DNA of 5,812 nt, taken from the NCBI GenBank assembly GCA_030619425.1, contig JAUXBJ010000145.1:1-5812 (forward strand). The letters are read 5' to 3'. The notes beneath the pieces were generated by a model, which ran no database searches, was not told the origin of the DNA, and was given only the letters and a program-made list of their open reading frames with translations. This stretch comes from a bacterium (GTDB taxonomy: Bacteria > Zixibacteria > MSB-5A5 > GN15 > FEB-12). The position numbers and the translations under genes are program-made. The first letter of the stretch is position 1. Every line of letters starts with the position of its first letter. This document shows, in pieces, positions 1 through 5,077 of the stretch.

Positions 1-1182
1 AATTTGGACAGCACGGGCTGGTTTAGGTTCCAGATCGATGTCGTGACCAACGACGTCAACTTTATCGGCGACACCGCCTATGTTGTCGGCGAGGCCGGTA
101 TCAGGTTCACTACCAGTGGCTGGAACCCCGGGATGAACCCTGGGGAAATCCTGGAGGTGCAGCAGAAGGTGAGCGGCATCGTCGTCGATGCTCTAACCGA
201 TGACGTCATAACCGCCATAGAGGTCAAGGGTGACACGCTGTTCTTTGGAACCGACAATGGCTTCGCTGTATCTTATACGTTTGACAATAATGAGCGGGAA
301 TATCGGATCGTGCGTGTGAATACTGACAGCCTGACCGCCGACGCCGTCATTACCCACACCCCGCTGAGTACGCTGGGCGGGCTGGTCGGAAGCTTCGTCC
401 CGGCCCTGAATGTTCAATATGTCGACGACGAATACGCCCGTATATGGGTGTCGAACCGCCACCGCGAGTTGGGTGATACGGTCGCAGTCAGCGTTGGCCG
501 GGTGGTTCCGGTCGATGGTGACGGCGTCGAACTGCCGCCGGATGAAATCGACCAGGCGGTTGGTTTTCAACGAAAGTGGAAAGCGCTCTACCGAGATGAC
601 TTCGCATGGAACTTCGCCTTTGACGGCAGGACTGTCTTCGCCGCTACCGGCGGCGGCCTCGTTTACAATAATGATGACACCTCAATGACTTGGGACACGG
701 TGTGGATGACCGATACTAACGGGGATCCATTACTCGGATACAACGCGTCCGTATATGGCGTGGCGGCAAGCCCGCCGTACTTGTGGGCAGGGACCGATGA
801 TCGCACGGTCCGATTTGATCTGGATGACTTCGACAATGGCGAGTCGTTCTTCGTTGTCGATTCGGCGTCACCGCCCGATGAGGTCTATGCCTTCCCGGTG
901 CCGTTCAGTCATACCCGCGACCCGGTGGTGGATTTCCATTTCGTCGTAACGTCACCGACGAATATCACGATTGAGATTTACGACTTTGCCATGAATTTGG
1001 TGGCGCGCGTAATCGACAACGAAAGCTATCCTCCGGGCATCTACCCCGGTGCGGGCGGGTATCGCGTCACCTGGGACGGCTATAACGGTCGCGGCGACCG
1101 GGTCGCTGTGGGTGTCTACTATTTCAAGGTCGAGTATGGCGGCGGCGATGTCCGCTGGGGCAAGCTGGCGGTCATACCGTGA
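1..1182 (+). CDS. Secreted beta-propeller-like protein with FlgD Ig-like C-terminal domain (5' truncated)
   Basis: The frame is open from base 1 and ends at TGA 1180-1182, so 393 residues of a longer protein are visible and the true start lies outside the window. Visible residues 1 to about 285 are Asp/Gly-rich and contain blade-like strands such as GDTLFFGTDNG, GRTVFAATGGGLVYNN and PYLWAGTDDRTVRFDL. These resemble the repeats of propeller proteins, but I cannot assign a family. From about residue 292 (VYAFPVPF at 295-302) to the end lies a typical FlgD Ig-like fold: I-E-I-Y-D strands, then TWDGYNGRGDRVAVGVYYF, then a short basic tail. In known families this domain ends many secreted FCB-group proteins and is related to type IX sorting domains. 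The protein is therefore probably exported or surface-attached. No catalytic motif is seen. It is the first visible gene of a tight operon with two PorV-like genes. Confidence 0.85.
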   Translation, partial: NLDSTGWFRFQIDVVTNDVNFIGDTAYVVGEAGIRFTTSGWNPGMNPGEILEVQQKVSGIVVDALTDDVITAIEVKGDTLFFGTDNGFAVSYTFDNNEREYRIVRVNTDSLTADAVITHTPLSTLGGLVGSFVPALNVQYVDDEYARIWVSNRHRELGDTVAVSVGRVVPVDGDGVELPPDEIDQAVGFQRKWKALYRDDFAWNFAFDGRTVFAATGGGLVYNNDDTSMTWDTVWMTDTNGDPLLGYNASVYGVAASPPYLWAGTDDRTVRFDLDDFDNGESFFVVDSASPPDEVYAFPVPFSHTRDPVVDFHFVVTSPTNITIEIYDFAMNLVARVIDNESYPPGIYPGAGGYRVTWDGYNGRGDRVAVGVYYFKVEYGGGDVRWGKLAVIP

Positions 1183-1186
1183 GGAA
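1181..1186 (+). promoter_or_regulatory. Shine-Dalgarno overlapping the upstream stop (sets start at 1193)
   Basis: GAGGAA begins inside the TGA stop of the preceding gene and ends 6 nt before ATG 1193. Starting there gives a clean signal peptide. An earlier in-frame ATG at 1049 would overlap the upstream gene by 134 nt and encode a non-signal N-terminus, so 1193 is preferred. The overlap suggests translational coupling. Confidence 0.75.
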
Positions 1187-1192
1187 CTACCA

Positions 1193-2278
1193 ATGATAAG
1201 AATAAAAATATCAATTCCACTGGCGCTGGTACTGATCCTCAGTCTGGGTAGCGCCCTTAATGCGGCCGATGGTGACGGTGGATACGCCGGCGCGTTCTTC
1301 CAGGTGCCGGTCGGTGCTCGGCCCACCGCTATGGGTGGCGCCTATCGTGCTATCTCCAATGACGGCGCCGCGCCGATCTATAATCCCGCCGGGCTGGCCG
1401 GACTACAGCACAAGTTGTTTGCATCGTCCTATCGTCTCATGAAACTGGATCGCCAGATCGGTTATATCACCCTGATGTTTCCCACCCGGGGGAACTCGGC
1501 CCTGGGGTTGCACTGGCGTTATGCCGGGTCAGGATCGGTCGATGTTCGCAATGCCGATGGCGACAAGCTGGGTCGCGAAATTAGCATGAACAACCATGAC
1601 TTCTCGATAGTCTTTGCCAAACGTTTTGAGGAGTTCTTTGCCGTTGGAGCCAAGATGTACTACCTGCACTCAGCCTTTGCCGAAATGAAAGCATTCTCGG
1701 TCGGGTTCGATGCGGGGTTCATGTTGTATATGGATCAACTGATACACGAGCGTGGCCAGTCGCAGGACAGTCCTGTTCGGGATATCCAGGTTGGGTTGAC
1801 TCTGAAATACTTCGAGGCCAAGTACATCTGGAAGAACGAAGATTACATCTTCAGATATGTTGACGGCAATTCTTTCGGTACGGAGCAGGAGGACAAGGTG
1901 CCGATTGAGATTGGGCTGGGGATCTCGGCGCGTTTCCTTGAGCGCAAGCTGCTGGTTGCCGCCGATATTGCCCGGGTGCCGGGCGATCGTGTCGGCAACG
2001 CCGTCTTGCGAACAGTCGAAATCGTGCTGGACAAAACCGATCTGGACGCCGAACTGGCCAAGAACGACAAGCAAGGCGCTGCTTTCCATGGTGGTGCGGA
2101 GTATTTTGTGCGGCCGGAGTTTGCCCTCAGGGGCGGGTTCTCGGACGGTCGCTTCACCGCCGGCACCGGTTATGTGTTTAATCTGGTCGACCGGGTGGTG
2201 GCAATTGACTACGCTTTCACGACCGATAAAGCGGACGAAGGGTCCGAACACGTTTTTTCATTTGAATTCCTCTTCTGA
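1193..2278 (+). CDS. PorV/UPF0164-family outer-membrane beta-barrel protein (first copy)
   Basis: This is a complete gene of 361 residues. Residues 1-24 form a signal peptide: basic MIRIK, a hydrophobic core PLALVLILSLGS, and cleavage near ALNA. The family signature follows at residues 41-69, with GARPTAMGG, AISNDGAAPIYNPAGLA and surrounding residues. This is the N-terminal motif of PorV/PorQ/UPF0164 and FadL-like barrels. The rest is alternating amphipathic strands (ALGLHWRYAG, FAVGAKMYYL, FALRGGFSDGRFTAGTGYVF), ending in the aromatic strand VFSFEFLF typical of an outer-membrane protein. By analogy with PorV it may shuttle or anchor exported proteins, perhaps the neighbouring FlgD-Ig protein; that is inference. 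Oddly, residues 259-287 match the N-terminus of the dehydrogenase encoded 1.4 kb downstream. This stretch sits between strand LLVAADIA and strand AAFHGGAEYFV, where I would expect only a short turn. Confidence 0.85.
   Translation: MIRIKISIPLALVLILSLGSALNAADGDGGYAGAFFQVPVGARPTAMGGAYRAISNDGAAPIYNPAGLAGLQHKLFASSYRLMKLDRQIGYITLMFPTRGNSALGLHWRYAGSGSVDVRNADGDKLGREISMNNHDFSIVFAKRFEEFFAVGAKMYYLHSAFAEMKAFSVGFDAGFMLYMDQLIHERGQSQDSPVRDIQVGLTLKYFEAKYIWKNEDYIFRYVDGNSFGTEQEDKVPIEIGLGISARFLERKLLVAADIARVPGDRVGNAVLRTVEIVLDKTDLDAELAKNDKQGAAFHGGAEYFVRPEFALRGGFSDGRFTAGTGYVFNLVDRVVAIDYAFTTDKADEGSEHVFSFEFLF
1967..2053 (+). repeat. Dispersed repeat, copy A: dehydrogenase-like segment inside the PorV-like gene
   Basis: These 87 bp align without gaps to 3383-3469 at an offset of exactly 1416 bp, in the same codon phase. 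By hand, 69 of 87 bases and 19 of 29 residues are identical. Shared cores are PGD-x-VGN-x-V and IVLDK-x-DLDAE. Similarity stops abruptly on both sides: the preceding codons gttgccgccgat and the following ctggccaag do not match. Several differences are silent third-position changes (gac/gat, gat/gac, gcc/gct, gtc/gta), so the copy is not recent. Confidence 0.75.
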
Positions 2279-2280
2279 GG
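2277..2280 (+). promoter_or_regulatory. Shine-Dalgarno overlapping the upstream stop (sets start at 2290)
   Basis: GAGG overlaps the TGA stop (2276-2278) of the first PorV-like gene and lies 9 nt before ATG 2290. This is the same stop/SD overlap as at 1180-1186 and supports coupled translation of the two barrel genes. Confidence 0.65.
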
Positions 2281-2289
2281 TGCGCGGTA

Positions 2290-3216
2290 ATGAAGTATCA
2301 TCTGACAACTCTGGTTCTGTTGACGATCATTAGTGTCCTGGGTTCCTCGGTTACCCTGAGGGCGCAGGACCTCGAAGTAGTGGACGGTCTGTTCATGCTA
2401 AAGAACGACCATGGCGCACGTGCCTCAGCTATGGGTGCAGCGTCAGCGGCTATCACGGCCGACGCCAACGCGATTGCCTATAACCCGGCGGCCGCGGTGG
2501 GGCTCGACAAGTTCACCGCCTCATTCGGACACACTGCCCATTGGGAAAACATCCGCATGGAATCGGCTTTCTTCGGTACCGGCCTTACGCCCAATCTCTA
2601 CCTGCACGGTGGTATTCGCTACGGCGCTGCCGACGAGATTGAAAAGCGCGGGAACGTACCTACCGAAGAGCCCGAGGCACTGTTCGATGCCCACGACATG
2701 TCGTTCAAGGCAGGCCTGGCCTACAGCACCTCACCGCGAGTGTCGATAGGGGTGGCATTGGGATGGTTTATCGAGGAAATCGAGGGGTACCGGGGCAGCG
2801 CTTTCAATGTCGATCTCGGAGCGCAGGCCTCGATCAACGAGCAGCTTAACCTCGGCGCTGCGATCACCAATCTCGGATCCAGTTTTACTATCACCAAAGC
2901 AAGTCAGAGAGGTTCCAACGATATCCCTCTGCCGACAGCGTACCGCGTTGGTGGATCCTATCTTTACCGCACGTACTATCGAGGTGTTATGGATCTCGTG
3001 TACTTCGATGACGTTCTTCATCTGCATCTCGGCGCTGAGGCGCAGTTGCACGAGATGTTCGGGATACGCGCCGGGTATATGAGCGGCTACGACACCAAGA
3101 ACTTCACGGCTGGGGCATCGTTCGGCTATCGCAACATCATAGTCGACTACGCCTTCGTGCCCTTTACCAGCAACCTGGGGACATCACACCTTTTCAATAT
3201 AACTTTCACCTTGTAG
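2290..3216 (+). CDS. PorV/UPF0164-family outer-membrane beta-barrel protein (second copy)
   Basis: This is a complete gene of 308 residues starting 11 nt after the previous stop. Residues 1-25 are a signal peptide (LTTLVLLTIISVLGSSV core, cleavage after TLRA before Gln-Asp). Residues 42-70 carry the same signature as its neighbour in a diverged form: GARASAMGAASAAI, then IAYNPAAAVGL. The remainder is short alternating strands with Gly/Asp turns (LGAAITNLGSSFTI, FGIRAGYMSGYDTKNFTAGASFGY, IIVDYAFVPF), ending in HLFNITFTL. It is about 50 residues shorter than the first copy, partly because it lacks the dehydrogenase-like segment. Its role is likely the same class, an outer-membrane barrel linked to export or anchoring of surface proteins, but substrate and partner are unknown. 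Its last 129 bp are followed directly by a decayed second copy of themselves. Confidence 0.85.
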   Translation: MKYHLTTLVLLTIISVLGSSVTLRAQDLEVVDGLFMLKNDHGARASAMGAASAAITADANAIAYNPAAAVGLDKFTASFGHTAHWENIRMESAFFGTGLTPNLYLHGGIRYGAADEIEKRGNVPTEEPEALFDAHDMSFKAGLAYSTSPRVSIGVALGWFIEEIEGYRGSAFNVDLGAQASINEQLNLGAAITNLGSSFTITKASQRGSNDIPLPTAYRVGGSYLYRTYYRGVMDLVYFDDVLHLHLGAEAQLHEMFGIRAGYMSGYDTKNFTAGASFGYRNIIVDYAFVPFTSNLGTSHLFNITFTL

Positions 3217-3345
3217 ACCAGGACCGGGAACTTCGCGGCCGGGGCATTGTTTTGCTATCGCAATATGGTTGTCAATTATGTCCTCGTGCTGTTCACGAGT
3301 AACCGGGAAGCATCATATCTTTTGAACTAAACCTTTACACTGTAA
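3217..3345 (+). pseudogene. Degenerate 3'-end remnant of a third PorV-like gene (129-bp tandem copy)
   Basis: This segment aligns gaplessly with 3088-3216, the final 43 codons of the preceding gene, at an offset of 129 bp. By hand count 88 of 129 bases match. Read in the same frame it gives 24 of 42 residues identical to the barrel C-terminus, for example NF-x-AGA-x-F, YRN, FTSN and a final TFTL followed by a stop (TAA 3343-3345, matching TAG 3214-3216). An internal TAA at 3328-3330 breaks it, and it has no start codon or ribosome site. About 13 of the 41 differences are synonymous, including four Phe/Asn third-base changes. This suggests much of the divergence arose while the sequence was still coding. 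It is best read as the surviving tail of a deleted paralogue; an old tandem duplication is the alternative. Confidence 0.8.
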
Positions 3346-3367
3346 TCTAACACTGGAGAAACACTTA

Positions 3368-4486
3368 ATGTCGAAGTACAAGATTGCCTGGCTGCCGGGC
3401 GATGGTGTCGGCAACGACGTAATGGAAGCGGCCAGGATCGTGCTGGATAAAATCGACCTGGACGCTGAATACATCCACGGTGACATCGGTTGGGAATTCT
3501 GGAAGACCGAGGGCAACCCGCTGCCGGATCGCACCGTTGAACTTCTTAATAACGTCGACTGCGCGCTGTTCGGCGCCATCACGTCAATGCCCAAAGAGGA
3601 GTGCGAGCAGCAGTTGATACCTGAATTGCGGGGGAAGGGTCATGTCTACTCCTCACCGATCGTGCGGCTGCGTCAGGAGTTCAACTTGCGCACCAATCTG
3701 CGACCGTGCAAGGCGTATCCGGGCAACCCGCTCAATTACGCAGATGGTATTGACATCGTGGTGTTCCGCGAAAACACGGAGGACTTGTACTCCGGCGTCG
3801 AGTTCTTCCCGCTGCCGGATGAAGTGCGCGCGACGGTGACCAGGCACAACAAGAAGATGGCTCGGTTCGACAAGCATCCTGCCGACGAGATAGCTGTGTC
3901 GCTGCGCATTAATACTAAGACCGGCTGTCGCAACATCGCTATCGATGCGTTTGAGTATGCTAAGAAAACCGGACGCAAGAGCGTCACAGTGGTCGAGAAG
4001 CCGAACGTCATCCGCGAGACGTCGGGACTGATGGTGCGTACGACCCGCGAGGTGGCGAAGGACTATCCCGGTATCGAACTGTGGGAGACGAATATCGATG
4101 CCATGTGTATGTGGCTGATCAAGAACCCGATGGATTACTCGGTGCTGGTGACGACGAACCTGTTCGGTGATATCATCAGCGATCTCGCCGCCCAACTGGT
4201 CGGCGGCCTGGGGTTCGCTGCGTCCGGCAATATCGGCGACAACGTCGCCGTGTTTGAGCCGACGCACGGCAGCGCGCCCAAGTATGCGGGCATGTACAAG
4301 GTCAACCCGATGGCCATGTTCATTACCACTCGCATGATGCTGAGGTGGCTCGGTGAGTCCGAAAAGGCGGACGCGCTTGAGAACGCCATCGCGGCAGTTA
4401 TTAAAGAGGGCAAGGTCCGCACCTACGACATGGGCGGCAGCAACACGACATTAGAGGTCGGCGAAGCAGTCGCGGCGAAGTTGTAG
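3368..4486 (+). CDS. Isocitrate/isopropylmalate dehydrogenase family protein, probably isocitrate dehydrogenase
   Basis: This is a complete 372-residue beta-decarboxylating dehydrogenase, a cytoplasmic enzyme oxidising a 2-hydroxy-tricarboxylate (isocitrate or a homologue) with NAD(P)+ and a divalent metal. GGAG at 3355-3358, 9 nt upstream, supports the start. Landmarks aligned by eye to E. coli Icd are: LPGDGVGN at 9-16; substrate-binding Ser96, Arg102, Arg112 and Arg134 (LRQEF, NLRP, VFRENTEDLY); catalytic Tyr141 and Lys211 (VEKPNVIRETSG); metal ligands Asp244, Asp268 and Asp272 (NLFGDIISDLAAQ); and the nucleotide loop THGSAPKYAG at 299-308. All catalytic residues are present. Lys305-Tyr306 match the NADP-type pair, whereas the tail YDMGGSNTT resembles NAD-type and homoisocitrate enzymes, so cofactor choice is unclear. 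Isopropylmalate and homoisocitrate are not excluded as substrates. Its first 34 codons share a repeat with the first PorV-like gene. Confidence 0.9.
   Translation: MSKYKIAWLPGDGVGNDVMEAARIVLDKIDLDAEYIHGDIGWEFWKTEGNPLPDRTVELLNNVDCALFGAITSMPKEECEQQLIPELRGKGHVYSSPIVRLRQEFNLRTNLRPCKAYPGNPLNYADGIDIVVFRENTEDLYSGVEFFPLPDEVRATVTRHNKKMARFDKHPADEIAVSLRINTKTGCRNIAIDAFEYAKKTGRKSVTVVEKPNVIRETSGLMVRTTREVAKDYPGIELWETNIDAMCMWLIKNPMDYSVLVTTNLFGDIISDLAAQLVGGLGFAASGNIGDNVAVFEPTHGSAPKYAGMYKVNPMAMFITTRMMLRWLGESEKADALENAIAAVIKEGKVRTYDMGGSNTTLEVGEAVAAKL
3383..3469 (+). repeat. Dispersed repeat, copy B: 5' end of the dehydrogenase gene
   Basis: These bases encode dehydrogenase residues 6-34, the first strand, the PGDGVGN loop and the following helix. 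The loop is conserved throughout this enzyme family, so this is the native location. The matching copy lies at 1967-2053 in the PorV-like gene. Confidence 0.75.
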
Positions 4487-4493
4487 GAGTGTC

Positions 4494-4525
4494 TGTGCTG
4501 TCGGGTGTCCCAGCCCGACGGCGCA
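4494..4525 (+). repeat. Hairpin just after the dehydrogenase stop
   Basis: Arms 4494-4505 and 4514-4525 pair over 12 positions (core GTCGGG/CCCGAC) with two T-G wobbles and an 8-nt loop. It starts 8 nt after the TAG stop, a position that suits transcription termination or 3'-end protection. There is no following T-tract, so a classical intrinsic terminator is not supported. Confidence 0.6.
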
Positions 4526-4535
4526 TCATGGGGCA

Positions 4536-4551
4536 GACGGGGACGTCCGTC
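4536..4551 (+). repeat. Small hairpin GACGG/CCGTC
   Basis: Five perfect pairs (4536-4540 with 4547-4551) enclose a 6-nt loop, ggacgt. It is short and may be chance in GC-rich DNA, but it lies between two stronger units. Confidence 0.35.
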
Positions 4552-4570
4552 GCCCAGGGAATAAAGAATG

Positions 4571-4610
4571 TCACCCTGAGCGGAGTCGAAGGGTGAGCGG
4601 AGTCGAAGGC
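4571..4610 (+). repeat. Palindromic unit with a 16-bp direct repeat (TGAGCGGAGTCGAAGG)
   Basis: TCACCCT (4571-4577) and AGGGTGA (4590-4596) form a perfect 7-bp inverted repeat around a 12-nt loop. The 16-mer at 4577-4592 is repeated exactly at 4594-4609, giving a 17-bp period. I recall this CCCTGAGCGGAGTCGAAGGG type of motif from spacers of many environmental genomes, but could not check it by search. Confidence 0.75.
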
Positions 4611-4636
4611 TGACGGGGGATATAGATGATCGTTCG

Positions 4637-4666
4637 TGCGCGGCGTATGTCCACATGCGCCGCGCG
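4637..4666 (+). repeat. Strong GC-rich hairpin
   Basis: Arms 4637-4650 and 4653-4666 pair at all 14 positions, two of them T-G wobbles (4637/4666 and 4646/4657). Only 2 nt lie between the arms, so the innermost pair probably opens into a 4-nt loop. No T-tract follows. Confidence 0.7.
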
Positions 4667-4748
4667 AATGTCAAGTAAGGGAGGGATACCATCTCCATGT
4701 GCCTGGGGGCCCGACAGCTTGGGGCCTGTTGAAGTACCTCTTTATTCT

Positions 4749-4862
4749 CGTTATTGCGAGCGAGTCCGCCTTTGGCGGACGAGCGCGGCAATCTCATACT
4801 ACATATCGCCCAACGAATTGAGATTGCCACAGCCACGCGAAACGCGCGGCTTCGCAATGACG
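4749..4862. repeat. Composite nested inverted repeat (MITE-like palindromic element)
   Basis: Outer arms 4749-4759 and 4852-4862 (cgttattgcga versus cgtcattgcga as reverse complement) match 10 of 11. Inner arms GGCAATCTCA (4787-4796) and TGAGATTGCC (4819-4828) match perfectly. Each half also contains its own hairpin: GTCCGCC-ttt-GGCGGAC at 4764-4780 (7 perfect pairs), and 4832-4850 (gcc-a-cgcg-aaa-cgcg-c-ggc, one A-C mismatch). The whole could fold as a cross or four-way junction. Ends of the type cattgcgag and gcaatctc are familiar to me from environmental genomes. No transposase or clear target-site duplication is seen. Confidence 0.75.
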
Positions 4863-4914
4863 GCTTCTGGGATTTATCAACACTCTCGTCAGTCCGGGTT
4901 TCCTCCGTTCAGGT

Positions 4915-4940
4915 GGTGTCGTGCGACCCCGCGCGACACC
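4915..4940 (+). repeat. Hairpin GGTGTCGTGCG/CGCGCGACACC
   Basis: Eleven positions pair (4915-4925 with 4930-4940), with one T-G wobble at 4922/4933 and a 4-nt loop, accc. No T-tract follows. Confidence 0.65.
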
Positions 4941-4957
4941 TGCGCTGCAACCCAAAG

Positions 4958-4982
4958 GCTGTCAGGCGAGTTGCCTGACAGC
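4958..4982. repeat. Perfect 10-bp inverted repeat GCTGTCAGGC/GCCTGACAGC
   Basis: Arms 4958-4967 and 4973-4982 are perfectly complementary around gagtt. It lies about 25 bp upstream of a TTGACA box. It could be an operator, a terminator-like hairpin for upstream transcription or another repeat unit; nothing decides between these. Confidence 0.7.
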
Positions 4983-5006
4983 ACCCTGGCAACACCTAAC
5001 TCTACC

Positions 5007-5037
5007 TTGACAAACAAAGACGGGAATCACTTATTCA
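5007..5037 (+). promoter_or_regulatory. Possible promoter for the CsgG-like gene
   Basis: A perfect TTGACA -35-like box lies at 5007-5012 in locally AT-rich sequence, about 65 bp before ATG 5078. The -10 element is weak: cttatt at 5030 (17-bp spacing) and tattca at 5032 (19-bp) each match TATAAT at only 3 of 6 positions. FCB-group sigma factors can use other consensus sequences, so this stays tentative. Confidence 0.35.
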
Positions 5038-5077
5038 AGCAATGCTAAAGTAACACCAGGCATACACGGAGGTTAGT

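Larger units (their letters stand above)
4487..5077. other. 591-bp intergenic spacer packed with inverted repeats
   Basis: No credible gene is seen on either strand. The open frames here run through palindromes, lack a good ribosome site with a plausible protein, and differ in character from the flanking genes. The spacer holds at least seven hairpin or inverted-repeat units (listed separately) between 4494 and 4982, then an AT-richer stretch with a TTGACA box and the leader of the CsgG-like gene. No tRNA, rRNA, CRISPR array or transposase was found. The segments between the units (about 4672-4748 and 4863-4914) show nothing I can name. Confidence 0.7.

Noticed and set aside
1670..2251. 193-codon open frame on the - strand within the first PorV-like gene
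   Set aside because: The + strand frame has a signal peptide, family signature and ribosome site. The opposite frame has none and reflects GC-rich codon structure.
3322..3346. Promoter for the dehydrogenase gene: TTGAAC at 3322 and TGTAAT at 3341
   Set aside because: The spacing is only 13 bp and both boxes come from the decayed barrel-gene tail, so similarity to promoter boxes is probably accidental.
4494..4525. Intrinsic terminator after the dehydrogenase gene
   Set aside because: The hairpin is well placed, but the downstream bases (tcatggggcag) have no T-tract, so it is listed only as a hairpin.
4486..4596. GGAG directly after the dehydrogenase stop, with a GTG at 4495 opening a short frame to TGA 4594-4596
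   Set aside because: The spacing is acceptable, but the roughly 33-residue product is encoded entirely by hairpin repeats and has no sign of coding selection.
4423..4857. 144-codon open frame on the - strand overlapping the end of the dehydrogenase gene
   Set aside because: It overlaps a clear gene on the opposite strand and otherwise translates repeats, so it is a GC-rich shadow frame.
4626..5048. 140-codon open frame on the + strand in the repeat-rich spacer
   Set aside because: It runs through four palindromic units, its translation is Cys/Arg/Ser-rich with no recognisable fold, and no Shine-Dalgarno sequence precedes it.
4487..5077. CRISPR array
   Set aside because: The repeats are of several different sequences and are not regularly spaced with unique spacers. 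The only exact direct repeat has two copies separated by one base.
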